Assembly (NCBI GenBank): GCA_938084905.1
Contig: CALKEQ010000008.1
Location: 62,001-126,000 of the forward strand
Reading direction: 5' to 3'
From: an uncultured bacterium
GTDB taxonomy: Bacteria > Desulfobacterota > Syntrophorhabdia > Syntrophorhabdales > JANXAF01
DNA length: 64,000 nucleotides
The notes under the pieces are model-generated. The model did no database searches, was not told the origin of the DNA, and saw only the letters and a program-made list of their open reading frames with translations. This document shows, piece by piece, positions 28,936 through 38,696 of this stretch. Both the position numbers and the translations under genes were made by a program. Positions within the stretch are counted from its first letter, which is position 1. The number at the start of each line of letters is the position of its first letter.

Positions 28936-29940
28936 TCACAGTTCTACACCAAGCGCAGATCCGCAAGAAATCACAAGCTCTTTAAGTTTTTCCATCCTTT
29001 CGTTTTTGAGTAAGTAATAGAGGTTCTTCAATGCCTGAGGAACGTACTCCATGTACTCTTTAAGACCTCTTTTTTTCCAAAGGAATCCGAAAGCACCGAG
29101 GGCCTGCATGATTCTCTGGATAGAAGCTCTATAGACAGCCTCCTTTGCCTCCGAAAGAGAATTTTTCCAATTTGATGTCTCACAGTAAAAGCGGATCAGT
29201 TCCTCCCTTTCTTTTTCGAGTAGGGAGACGTACGGATCAAATACAAGAGACCCAAGGTCATAAAAGGGGTTCCCCTTTCTCATTCCTTGAAAGTCTATAA
29301 AATACACGGATCCTTCCTTAACCATAACATTCTTGGACTGGCAATCTCTATGGATCAGACAGGAAGGCAGACTCATAAGGTCAGATGTTAGTTTTTCAAA
29401 CTCCCTTTTTAATTCCACAAAAAATAGAGGATCGATCTCGATACCAGTAACACCCCGAACGAAATTTTCGATGAAGTATTCCCTTTCCCAAGCGTAAAGG
29501 AGGGCATCGAATCCCTCTGCGATTCTCACTTCAGTACTTGGAAAATTCTCAAGAGGATACCTATGTAGTCTACTAAGGGAAAGGATTGTCTTCTCATAGA
29601 GAGGTTTTCTCATTTCCCAGTCTAGGTCTTTAAAAGAGAACAGATCCAGATCTCCCAAATCCTCAACAACCAAAATGTTTTCCTCTTTTGCCTCGTAAAC
29701 GATCGAAGGAACGGGGATTCCAATGCCTTTTAAAAAACGGGCGATCCCCGCGTAATAGGTGTTTTCAACCCTCTCTGGATCGTAGATTATAACTATAAAA
29801 GTCCTTCCATCCTTTAGTTTCAACCGAAAAAAATCCCTCTGCGATCCTCTCTTTGAAAGAGGACTAAGTTCCAACGGATCTCCTGAGAAGAATTTGCTCA
29901 AGAATTCTCTTATGTGAAGGATAGATTCCTCAGAGATCAT
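28936..29940 (-). CDS. Aminoglycoside phosphotransferase-fold sugar kinase (AmgK-like)
   Basis: CLIHRDCQSKNVMVKEGSVYFIDFQGMRKGNPFYDLGSLVFDPYV; adjacent MurU-like gene. Confidence 0.75.
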   Translation of the reverse strand: MISEESILHIREFLSKFFSGDPLELSPLSKRGSQRDFFRLKLKDGRTFIVIIYDPERVENTYYAGIARFLKGIGIPVPSIVYEAKEENILVVEDLGDLDLFSFKDLDWEMRKPLYEKTILSLSRLHRYPLENFPSTEVRIAEGFDALLYAWEREYFIENFVRGVTGIEIDPLFFVELKREFEKLTSDLMSLPSCLIHRDCQSKNVMVKEGSVYFIDFQGMRKGNPFYDLGSLVFDPYVSLLEKEREELIRFYCETSNWKNSLSEAKEAVYRASIQRIMQALGAFGFLWKKRGLKEYMEYVPQALKNLYYLLKNERMEKLKELVISCGSALGVEL

Positions 29941-30662
29941 CTAAATATGAGGTGAGGATCCATTTTTTTTATCCTCTCGTAGGATTCAACCGTTCCGATT
30001 TCGAACCATTCCCCCTCATCAACTACAATGCCCCTTACTTTTTCCGGGTCTTTCTCCACAAAATAGAGAAGAATATCTACTAGTGAAAAGGGCTTTGATG
30101 TCTCTACGTATGAAAGACACTCAGTCTCTAAAGCGTAAACTCCTGCGAATTGAAAATTTGATCCGGTCGATTTTCCCACAATCCCCCTTATATCCGTGAC
30201 ATAACCTTCCTTGTCAATTGTGATCTGTTTCTGCGGACCATCGGTTCTAAGCGCAAGAGTGAAGTATGGCCTTCTTGAGTTATGAAATCCCATTATCCTT
30301 TCTAAGGGCATGGTTGTAAGGATATCGCCATTATGGCAGAGTATGGCTTCGTCTTCCAAAAGGAGATCCTCTATATTTTTCAGTCCTCCACCAGTATCGA
30401 GGAGAGAAGGCTCATACCTAAATACTATTGGCTTTCCCCTCCACTTGGAGTCCGGAAAGAATCTGGTATACGCCTCATGGGCGTGATGGGTATTTATTAT
30501 GAACCTTTCAAACCCGTACATTATAAGTCGATCGAGGATGTAAAAGAGGAGGGGTTTTCCCCAAAGAGGGACGAGAGGTTTGGGCATTGAATCTGTGTAA
30601 GGTCTTAGCCTCTTGCCCATCCCTGCTCCGAGGATGAAAGCTGTCTTAAATCTCCTTTTCAT
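29937..30662 (-). CDS. Sugar-1-phosphate nucleotidyltransferase (MurU-like)
   Basis: AFILGAGMGKRLRPYTDSMPKPLVPLWGKPLLFYILDRL; LLDTGGGLKNIEDLL; HNGDILTTM. Confidence 0.85.
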   Translation of the reverse strand: MKRRFKTAFILGAGMGKRLRPYTDSMPKPLVPLWGKPLLFYILDRLIMYGFERFIINTHHAHEAYTRFFPDSKWRGKPIVFRYEPSLLDTGGGLKNIEDLLLEDEAILCHNGDILTTMPLERIMGFHNSRRPYFTLALRTDGPQKQITIDKEGYVTDIRGIVGKSTGSNFQFAGVYALETECLSYVETSKPFSLVDILLYFVEKDPEKVRGIVVDEGEWFEIGTVESYERIKKMDPHLIFR

Positions 30663-31965
30663 ATATGTTTAGGAGACTCGTTCCCCTAAAGTAATGCTTG
30701 AGGATCCTATCATAAGTCCAACCCATAAGAGCCATCTTTGCTGCTCCTATTTGGCACATACCCACACCATGACCCCAGCCAGCTCCAAGAAGAGTGATCG
30801 ATTTAAGTCTATTTCTTTTATCCCTTTCTTCCTTAATTAAAAATGCGCTGCTTAAAAGGTGAGATTTGGATAGGATTCTCCTTATTTCTAGTTCTTTTCC
30901 GACAACTAGCGTACTCTTTTCCCCCTCAATGAGAAGCTTTTTAATTCTCCCAGATGGTCCTCTTGATAGAGCTCTCATTCCTTTGATATTCCCCAGATCG
31001 AACCCCGTCTTTTCCTTCACCAGCTCCCCTAATTCATCTCCCTTTAGAAGGACCTTCCAGCGAAAAAAATCCAAAGTGGCGAGATCGGTCTCAGCTAATA
31101 TCTCTGGGAGGATTATTTTCCTCCCTGGATTGCAGAAGACCCTAGGTCTCGTAGTTACCCAGCGTGCTAGCCTTGCTTCGCTAATTATTGGAGGCAAATT
31201 CTCTGTACAATCGGGAACACTCGCAAGGTAAGGAACATCCCTATCTTCCCAGGCTGTTGAATACTCATCCGTTCTTCCACCACAGCACTTTGAGTATCTA
31301 GTGTCACATATCTCTGAACCGTATACAAGGACAAGGCCCCGTGTCTCATTCACCGCATCCTCTACCTGGCTTGAGAGAACCTTGGTGATCCCGTGGTACC
31401 TCTGACAATGGTCATCAGCGCAGATGTGGAAAAGCTCATGATCACAGTCTCCGTAAATCCTAAGAATCTCTCCATTTCCCTCCTTTTGAATAGGCCTCTC
31501 TTTTTCTTTTCGCAAGATTCTAAAAAAAAGCCAGCTTCTCGAGACTATAGCCTGGGCCTTAAGAAACTCAAAGGGCGCAAAAGGGCTCATCTCAGAAGAT
31601 ACGACACTTTTTATGTATTCCTCAACGTCGACCAAATTTATAGCAATGAGAGAATCACCCTCTGTGAGCTTAAGCACGAGATCTCCTCTGAAGGTCTGCT
31701 TTTCCCTTTTTTCCCAATGAAAGTTTTGTCCCACGACAACATTCTCAAGACTGAAAGTTGAGTTCTTAAGAGCGGTCAAAGTCAATTCTCCTTCTGAGAC
31801 AAATACGCTCTCTCCCAAAATAAGCTCAAGTCTTCCATCCACAACTTTAGCTGAAAAAGAACCTGAGACAGACTTTGTCTTTTGCAGGAGATACTCCCCT
31901 TCCAGATGACCACTTAGGCTCTTTGCACCTTGAACTATTCCAACGGAAACGGTTTGGGATTCCAA
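30646..31965 (-). CDS. SpoIID/LytB domain protein
   Basis: DVEEYIKSVVSSEMSPFAPFEFLKAQAIVSRSW; TRGLVL; WGHGVGMCQIGAAKMA. Confidence 0.88.
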   Translation of the reverse strand: MESQTVSVGIVQGAKSLSGHLEGEYLLQKTKSVSGSFSAKVVDGRLELILGESVFVSEGELTLTALKNSTFSLENVVVGQNFHWEKREKQTFRGDLVLKLTEGDSLIAINLVDVEEYIKSVVSSEMSPFAPFEFLKAQAIVSRSWLFFRILRKEKERPIQKEGNGEILRIYGDCDHELFHICADDHCQRYHGITKVLSSQVEDAVNETRGLVLVYGSEICDTRYSKCCGGRTDEYSTAWEDRDVPYLASVPDCTENLPPIISEARLARWVTTRPRVFCNPGRKIILPEILAETDLATLDFFRWKVLLKGDELGELVKEKTGFDLGNIKGMRALSRGPSGRIKKLLIEGEKSTLVVGKELEIRRILSKSHLLSSAFLIKEERDKRNRLKSITLLGAGWGHGVGMCQIGAAKMALMGWTYDRILKHYFRGTSLLNIYEKEI

Positions 31966-32004
31966 AGAATTATCCCCCGGAAAAGTTAAATACTATACCA
32001 CATC

Positions 32005-32032
32005 TTGACAAAATACGTGAAGGAATTAAATT
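32005..32032 (+). promoter_or_regulatory. Candidate sigma70-type promoter for hsp20 gene
   Basis: TTGACA 32005-32010, 16 bp, TAAATT 32027-32032. Confidence 0.4.
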
Positions 32033-32077
32033 GTACTCGAGAAAGAAAGAAACTAAGTTAGAAAGGAGGGATCAAAT

Positions 32078-32524
32078 ATGGCATGGGAAATAACACCATG
32101 GAGACCTTTTAAGGAGCTTGAAAGGATAAGAAAGGAAATGGATGAACTCTGGGAGTCCTTCTTTGAACGGAGGCCATTCAGAGGAGAACTGTCCGAATGG
32201 CTTCCATCTGTGGACTTCTCAGAGACGAAAACTAGCTATGTTGTAAAGGCGGAACTTCCTGGAATTGATCCGAAGAACGTTGATATCTCCCTTAGCGAAA
32301 ACGTTCTCACCATAAAAGGTGAGAAGAAGCAGGAGAAGGAAGAGGAGGGTGAAAACTATCACTTCGTTGAACGTTCTTACGGAAGCTTTGTAAGGTCCAT
32401 AAGGCTTCCCGGAGAAGTGCAGAGTGATAAGATCAGCGCTACGTACAAGAACGGGGTTCTGAAAGTCGTTCTGCCGAAGACAGAGGAAGCGAAAAAGAAG
32501 GAGATAAAGATAAAGGTAGAGTAA
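32078..32524 (+). CDS. Hsp20/alpha-crystallin family small heat shock protein
   Basis: VDFSETKTSYVVKAELPGIDPKNVDISLSENVLTIKGEKK...FVRSIRLPGEVQSDKISATYKNGVLKVVLPK. Confidence 0.96.
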   Translation: MAWEITPWRPFKELERIRKEMDELWESFFERRPFRGELSEWLPSVDFSETKTSYVVKAELPGIDPKNVDISLSENVLTIKGEKKQEKEEEGENYHFVERSYGSFVRSIRLPGEVQSDKISATYKNGVLKVVLPKTEEAKKKEIKIKVE

Positions 32525-32532
32525 TCTTCAGT

Positions 32533-32558
32533 AGGGGTGGGATTCCACCCCTCCTTTT
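32533..32558 (+). terminator. Rho-independent terminator of hsp20 gene
   Basis: aggggtgg-gatt-ccacccct followed by ccttttg. Confidence 0.7.
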
Positions 32559-32791
32559 GAAAAGCAAGGGCAAAAGCTAGTACAAACGAGAGTTTAGCTT
32601 TTGGATCTTGTTTCAATTTCTCCTCAACGATAAATTCCCCGTTCCTTGGATAGTACTTTCCAAAAAAACCTAGAAAAAGCAAAATCCTAAGCTTAAGGAG
32701 ATTGGTTCTGAGTGTTCACTTGACAGCAAGTTTGTAATATTGCAAAAAAGATCTGCCGAAGAATTTCGGTACAATTGATAAGGACTGACTT

Positions 32792-33841
32792 ATGATCCAA
32801 AACGTAAGGGTAAAAGGGATCGTATCAGCTGGAATTGGAAGGGGAGAAAGTTTTTTTAGAATGGATTGGGTTTCATCCGGAATCAAGGAACTTCTCGGTT
32901 TCGATCCTTATCCTGGGACTTTGAACCTAAAGATAGATGAGAAAGATTTTGCGATGCTCAATGAACTTCTCCAAGAAGGACTTACCCTTAAATCCCCATC
33001 CTCAGAGTTTTGTACTGCCATCCTACTTAGAGCTACCATAAAGGGGGTTCAATGTGCGGCAATTTTTCCTGAAAAAAGTGTCTGGGTTCACAGAAACACC
33101 CTTGAGATAATCGCGCCCTTTAGGCTTAAGGGAAAGTTGAGCATAGAAGAGGGAAGTGAAATTGAGGTTGATATAAAAAGAAGATTTGTGCCTCAAGCCG
33201 TAATATTCGATATGGACGGTACTTTGGTGGACTCATTTCCCCTTTTTTCCAGGTTAGTTGAGAAATTCCTTAAAGAGCGGTCAATCCCCTGTACCTCATC
33301 TTCCCTTCGGGAGGCCATAAACGAAAACGAAAACTTTTGGGAGGTTCTTTTACCTGAAGAAGAGGGGGTAAAGGAGAAGGTAATAAAAGAGGCAGAAGAG
33401 TTTTTTAGGTTCCATCTTCATTCATGTGATGTATTCCCTCAGGCGAAAGATGTTATTCAAAAGATAAGGGAGAGGGGGATAAAGACGGCTCTTATAGGAA
33501 CTGACTGGGATCTGAAAACAACTACATCTCTTTTTAAAAAAGCTGGAATTGAAATAGGATCATTCTTCGATTACACGTTTACGGACCTCCCTTACCATGA
33601 AAGGAGGAAGTCCCTTAAGGAATCGCTAATAGGTGCTTTTTCGGCCCTATCCGCTTCCCCGTACAGAACCGTATACGTGGGTGATCGTGTTCTGGATATT
33701 CGTACTGGAAAGGAACTAGGACTTGTAACAGTTGGGGTATTGACAGGCGTAGGTGAGAGAGAGGAACTCTACGAGGCTGGAGCCGATCATGTAATAGGCG
33801 ACCTGGAAGAATTGGTTGAGAGGATCGATGAGACCTGCTAA
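32792..33841 (+). CDS. Archaeal-type CTP-dependent riboflavin kinase-like domain (DUF120) fused to HAD phosphatase
   Basis: N-term GIVSAGIGRGESFF, LGFDPYPGTLNLKID, HRNTLEIIAPFRLKGKLSIEEGSEIEV; C-term VIFDMDGTLVDSF, VYVGDRVLDIRTGKELGLVTVGVLTG. Confidence 0.85.
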   Translation: MIQNVRVKGIVSAGIGRGESFFRMDWVSSGIKELLGFDPYPGTLNLKIDEKDFAMLNELLQEGLTLKSPSSEFCTAILLRATIKGVQCAAIFPEKSVWVHRNTLEIIAPFRLKGKLSIEEGSEIEVDIKRRFVPQAVIFDMDGTLVDSFPLFSRLVEKFLKERSIPCTSSSLREAINENENFWEVLLPEEEGVKEKVIKEAEEFFRFHLHSCDVFPQAKDVIQKIRERGIKTALIGTDWDLKTTTSLFKKAGIEIGSFFDYTFTDLPYHERRKSLKESLIGAFSALSASPYRTVYVGDRVLDIRTGKELGLVTVGVLTGVGEREELYEAGADHVIGDLEELVERIDETC

Positions 33842-33898
33842 GAGAGTTACAATTGAAGTAATGGTCCGATTCCATTATATTAAGAACCTGTAAGAAGG

Positions 33899-35290
33899 AT
33901 GGTCAGGACAAGATTTGCACCAAGCCCGACAGGCTATCTTCACATTGGAGGAGCACGAACAGCCCTTTTTAACTATCTCTTCACACGTCACGAAAAAGGG
34001 AGAATGATCCTTAGGATCGAGGATACGGATATTGAAAGATCAAAGGAGGAGTACACAAATGACATAATCGAAGGGCTAAGGTGGCTTGGAATAGATTGGG
34101 ATGAGGGACCATTCTTCCAGAGGGAACGGATCGAAGAGTACAGAAAGTTTGCCTATACTCTTCTAGAGAAGGGTTATGCGTACAGATGTTACTGCGCTCC
34201 TCAAGTTCTTGAGGAGAAAAGAGAAAGAGCCATAAAGGAAGGAAGAAAGCCATCCTACGATAGGACATGCAGGGACAAGAATCTAAACTACACAGATAGA
34301 CCTTTTGTCATAAGGTTCAAAACACCTCTTACGGGGAATGTGAGTTTTGACGATCTGATTCGGGGAAGGATCACCTTTCAATGTGAGGAGCTGGACGACC
34401 TTGTAATTTTAAGAAGTGATGGTACGCCTACGTACAATTTCACGGTTGTGATCGATGATGCCCTTATGGGTATAACGCACGTGATAAGAGGTGACGACCA
34501 CATAAACAACACTCCAAGGCAAATCCTCATATATGAGGCACTAGGGTATAAGGTCCCATACTTTGCCCACGTTGCCATGATTCTCGGGAAGGATAGAACA
34601 AAGCTGAGTAAGAGGCACGGAGCTGTCTCCATACTGGAGTACAGAAGGGAAGGTTTTTTACCAGAGGCTCTGGTAAATTACATTGCCAGGCTCGGTTGGT
34701 CGTACGGAGATCAGGAGATCTTTTCAAAGGAGGAGCTTATAGAGAAGTTCGAGCTTAGAGATGTAGGTAAATCTCCGTCAATTTTTGACATGGAGAAACT
34801 TCTCTGGATGAATAGCCACTACATAAAAACGCTTCCAATTGAGGTAATAGGAGAACGTGTGAGGACCTTTCTACTGGAGCTCGGGATCGATGTCGAAAAT
34901 AACGGCTATCTTTACAAGGTTATAAACACTTTAAGACCGAGGGCAAAGACTCTTAAAGAGATGGCACAGATGGCCTACTTTTACTACAGGGAAGACTATC
35001 AGTTTGAAAATAGTGCGAAAGAGAGGTTCTTTACAAAAAAAGGGAAGGATGTACTTTTGGCCTTTCTTGAAAAATTTGAAAAAATTGAGGAGATAAATGA
35101 GGGGACGTTGAGAACAGTTTTTGAGAGTGTATCAAGGGAATTAGAAATAAAACTAGTTGATGCTGTCCAGATAGTACGGCTTGCCATATCCGGGAGGCTT
35201 GCAACTCCAGGAATTTTCGAGGTGATTGAGATCCTCGGGAAGGAGAGTACAAAAAGGAGAATAAGAAGAGCAATAGGAGAGATCACATAA
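33899..35290 (+). CDS. gltX: Glutamyl-tRNA synthetase
   Basis: RFAPSPTGYLHIGGARTALFNYL; KLSKRHGAVSI. Confidence 0.97.
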   Translation: MVRTRFAPSPTGYLHIGGARTALFNYLFTRHEKGRMILRIEDTDIERSKEEYTNDIIEGLRWLGIDWDEGPFFQRERIEEYRKFAYTLLEKGYAYRCYCAPQVLEEKRERAIKEGRKPSYDRTCRDKNLNYTDRPFVIRFKTPLTGNVSFDDLIRGRITFQCEELDDLVILRSDGTPTYNFTVVIDDALMGITHVIRGDDHINNTPRQILIYEALGYKVPYFAHVAMILGKDRTKLSKRHGAVSILEYRREGFLPEALVNYIARLGWSYGDQEIFSKEELIEKFELRDVGKSPSIFDMEKLLWMNSHYIKTLPIEVIGERVRTFLLELGIDVENNGYLYKVINTLRPRAKTLKEMAQMAYFYYREDYQFENSAKERFFTKKGKDVLLAFLEKFEKIEEINEGTLRTVFESVSRELEIKLVDAVQIVRLAISGRLATPGIFEVIEILGKESTKRRIRRAIGEIT

Positions 35291-38200
35291 GTGAAGCTTA
35301 AAAAAATCGAGTTGCTTGGATTCAAATCCTTCTGCGAGAGAACCGTCTTTCATTTTGATAAGGGGATAACATCGATTGTTGGTCCAAATGGATGTGGGAA
35401 GAGCAATATCGTAGACGCTGTGATCTGGACCTTGGGGGAGAGGGGAGTGAAGGCTTTAAGAGTGAAAGAGATGGAGGATGTCATATTTCACGGTAGTGAT
35501 GGAAGGCGGCCAGTGAACATGGCTGAGGTGACTCTTTTCTTTCAGGATGAAAACAACGAGTATTCGGTGAGAAGAAGAATCTTCCGTGATGGGACAAACG
35601 AGTATTTCTTGAATGGTAAGGCGGTCCGTCTGAAGGATATCCAGGATTTTTTCCTCGGAACGGGAATAGGATTGAATACCTACGCGATAGTGGAACAAGG
35701 TCGAATCGAGAGTTTTGTTCAGATGAAACCGCATGAAAGGAAGATACTTATCGAAGAGGCAGGTGGAATAACCAGGTTTAAGGAAAAGAAAGGGGAGGCA
35801 GCTGCCAGGCTTGAGGAAGTAAAATCGAATTTAGAAAGGATTGAAGATATATACAGGGAAGTTCAGAACTCATATCTGAAGGCGCAAAAGGAATGGGAAA
35901 GGTGGAAGAGGTACATGGAGCTCGTTGAAAAGAAAAGGGTTCTGGAGCGGGACATTCTTCTGGAAGGACTAAGAAGGCTAAAAAGAGATCTGGAGAGGAC
36001 GGATGAGAAGCAAAAAAAATTGAAAAGGGAGATTGAGATCAAAGAGGAAGAGGAGAAATCCTTAGAGGAGATGATCGCTTTAAAGGAGGAGGAAATATCC
36101 CTCAATGAAAGAGCAGCTAACGAATTGGAGCTTAATCTGCGCACAAGGGAGAAAGATGCTGAGGCAATCATTCGCCAAATTGACCTAAAAAAAAGTAACG
36201 TTCATCTATTGTCAAAGAGACTTAAGGAGAAAGAGGAGAAGCTTGAAAAAACGAGAGAAAGGATTAGGGTTTTAACCCAGGAAATAGACAAACTCTCTCT
36301 CAGAGAAAGGGAGCTATCCGAAGAGGAGCGAATGAAATCTTTAGAGCTTGAGGGTATAGACGAGAAGATTAAAAAGCTAAAAGGAGAAGTGGATGAAGCT
36401 GAGATGCAGCTTGAGGCGAAAAGGAAAGAACTCTTCGTAAAAGTAGGGGAACTTCTAGATGTGAATAACATGATAGTAGAATTGGAGCGGAAACGAAGGG
36501 AAAGGAACGAGAGAGAAAGGAGATTAAAAGAGGAGAAAGAAAACCTTGAGAAAAGGATTTCTTCCCTTTCTTCTGAAGTTTTATCCCTTTCTCAAAAGCT
36601 TCTATCTAAAAAGAAGGAACTTGCGCTGAACGAGGAGAAAGAGGCCGAGACTAATAGAGAACTGGAGAGGGTGAAAAATGAGATGGAAAAAAAGAGAGGT
36701 GCGCTCCATTTGCTTGAGGCGGAGAGGAAGGCAAAGGAAGAGTATTTGGGCAAACTTGGTCTAAAAGAGGAGGAGGAAGGGGAAACCCACGATCTAAAAA
36801 AACTGATTGAATTATTCAGGCCAGAGAAGAACGAAGAACACATTTTGGAGAAGTACTTTGCGAGAGAACTTGAATCTTACGTAATAGAGGGGCAAGATCC
36901 AGATGAACTAGTAAGGGACTTAAAGAGAAAAGGGAACTACATCTTTTTTCCCTATAAGGGGATATTCACCAAAACGGAAAATGGGGTGAATATCCGCTTC
37001 ACTGAGGTTTACGACCTGAAAGAGGCAATAGGCAGAGTTTTTAAAGGGGAAGAGGGGATCTTCGTCACTAGTGATGCCGTTGTTGATTCGAGAGGCATAA
37101 TTTTTATGGAATCGGAAAAAGGGGAAGTCCGGATTAAGGCAGAGAGAGAAAGAAGGAGGATCAAAAGGGAGTTAGAGGATCTAAAGGAAAGGATGGAAGC
37201 CCACTCGAGAGACCTTCTAAAATTGGAGGAAATCTGGAGAAGATTGAAAAGGGAGGCAGACACGCAAAAAGGAAAAATCGGCTCCTTACGTAAGGAGATT
37301 GAGGATATAGAGAAAAGGATATGGGTATGTAAAACAGTGGAAAAAGAAGCGGATGAAAGACTAAAAAAAATACGGGAATTGGAAGGGATGGAAATGGAGG
37401 AGACTTTCGACAGCGAAATGTACTTTTCGCTCCTCGAAAAAAAGGATTTTCTTGCGAGGAAAAAGATGGAGGTTGAGTCTGAGATAGAGAGATTAAAGTC
37501 CGTTCTTTTGGAAAAAAAGGGTTCTCTGGAGCTACTTACGGAAAGATCAAAAAAGGAGGAGATTGAAAGGGAAAAAAGGATAGGTCTAATCTCTCTCGTT
37601 AAATCTGAAAGGGAGAACAAAAAAAGGTACTTGGACGAATTGAAAGAGAGCGAAGGAGCACTTCTTTTAGAGATCGAAGAATCTGAGAAAAAACTTTCAG
37701 TGGACAATGGTTCGATTGAGTCCCTCGAAAAAAGCCTTGAAAAGGTCGAAAGGGAATGTGCTGCACAGAGAAAGAGACTTGAGGAATTGAAAAATCGTCT
37801 CGGTTCTCTCCATCTGGAGAGAGAACAACTTCTAACTCAAATCAAGGAAAAGAGAAAGGAGTTAGAGAGGGTAAAATGGAGACTTGAAGCAGTTGAAAAG
37901 GATTTTTTGCTGCTTTCAGAGAAAGTGAATCAGATAGAAAGCGTACTTAGAACCACTTACGAAATTGACCCACAAGGATTCGAGATAGAGGAGAGATCGC
38001 CACACGAAATGGAAGAAGAAAAGGCAACTATAGAGAGGGAGATTGAATCGCTTGGAGAAATAAACTTTAGAGCTGAAAAGGAGTATTACGAGCTTAAGGA
38101 AAGAACCGAATTCCTTCAAAGGCAAAAGGAAGACCTGAAAAAAGCGATGGAGTCGCTCAAGATGACGATATCAAAAATAGAAACGGTCTCAAGAGATATC

Positions 38201-38638
38201 TTTTTTGAGACTCTTGAGAAAGTTAACTCTTACTACAAGGACTTTGTTGCTAAACTATTCTTGGGAGGAGAAGGGTATTTGAAGTACAACGCTGAAACAG
38301 ACGGTGTGGACATGTTTGCCAGACCAAGGGGCAAAAAGATAACGAGGATGGAGATGCTGTCAGGAGGGGAGAAGGCACTTGCATCAGTTGCGCTTCTTTT
38401 GGCTTTGATTGAAGTTACTCCACCACCTTTCAGTATAATGGATGAAATAGACGCGCCCTTAGATGACGCTAATCTCACCTACCTCCTCGATATAATAAAG
38501 GACCTTAGCAAAAAAACCCAAATTGTCCTCATCACACACAATAGACTGACAATGCAGGTATCAGAGACCATATATGGGATCACCATGGAGGATGAAGGTA
38601 TCTCTAAGGTTGTCTCAGTCAGACTTGCGGAGAACTAA
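35291..38638 (+). CDS. smc: Chromosome segregation protein SMC
   Basis: Walker A GPNGCGKSNIVDAV, coiled coils, LSGGEKALASVALLLAL, DEIDAPLDDAN; GTG start. Confidence 0.96.
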   Translation: MKLKKIELLGFKSFCERTVFHFDKGITSIVGPNGCGKSNIVDAVIWTLGERGVKALRVKEMEDVIFHGSDGRRPVNMAEVTLFFQDENNEYSVRRRIFRDGTNEYFLNGKAVRLKDIQDFFLGTGIGLNTYAIVEQGRIESFVQMKPHERKILIEEAGGITRFKEKKGEAAARLEEVKSNLERIEDIYREVQNSYLKAQKEWERWKRYMELVEKKRVLERDILLEGLRRLKRDLERTDEKQKKLKREIEIKEEEEKSLEEMIALKEEEISLNERAANELELNLRTREKDAEAIIRQIDLKKSNVHLLSKRLKEKEEKLEKTRERIRVLTQEIDKLSLRERELSEEERMKSLELEGIDEKIKKLKGEVDEAEMQLEAKRKELFVKVGELLDVNNMIVELERKRRERNERERRLKEEKENLEKRISSLSSEVLSLSQKLLSKKKELALNEEKEAETNRELERVKNEMEKKRGALHLLEAERKAKEEYLGKLGLKEEEEGETHDLKKLIELFRPEKNEEHILEKYFARELESYVIEGQDPDELVRDLKRKGNYIFFPYKGIFTKTENGVNIRFTEVYDLKEAIGRVFKGEEGIFVTSDAVVDSRGIIFMESEKGEVRIKAERERRRIKRELEDLKERMEAHSRDLLKLEEIWRRLKREADTQKGKIGSLRKEIEDIEKRIWVCKTVEKEADERLKKIRELEGMEMEETFDSEMYFSLLEKKDFLARKKMEVESEIERLKSVLLEKKGSLELLTERSKKEEIEREKRIGLISLVKSERENKKRYLDELKESEGALLLEIEESEKKLSVDNGSIESLEKSLEKVERECAAQRKRLEELKNRLGSLHLEREQLLTQIKEKRKELERVKWRLEAVEKDFLLLSEKVNQIESVLRTTYEIDPQGFEIEERSPHEMEEEKATIEREIESLGEINFRAEKEYYELKERTEFLQRQKEDLKKAMESLKMTISKIETVSRDIFFETLEKVNSYYKDFVAKLFLGGEGYLKYNAETDGVDMFARPRGKKITRMEMLSGGEKALASVALLLALIEVTPPPFSIMDEIDAPLDDANLTYLLDIIKDLSKKTQIVLITHNRLTMQVSETIYGITMEDEGISKVVSVRLAEN

Positions 38639-38696
38639 TTATTTTTTTGAAAAAAAAGGCCCCGTGTGATAATTAGTTTGAAAAAAGGAGGAGACT

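Noticed and set aside
32377-32682. 101-aa minus-strand ORF after hsp20
   Set aside because: Runs antisense through the hsp20 terminator and coding region; no recognisable domain.
37009-37707. 232-aa minus-strand ORF opposite smc (and other Ser/Phe/Leu-rich antisense ORFs at 35863-36843)
   Set aside because: Antisense shadows of Glu/Lys-rich coiled-coil codons; low-complexity S/F/L composition and no RBS or family motif.
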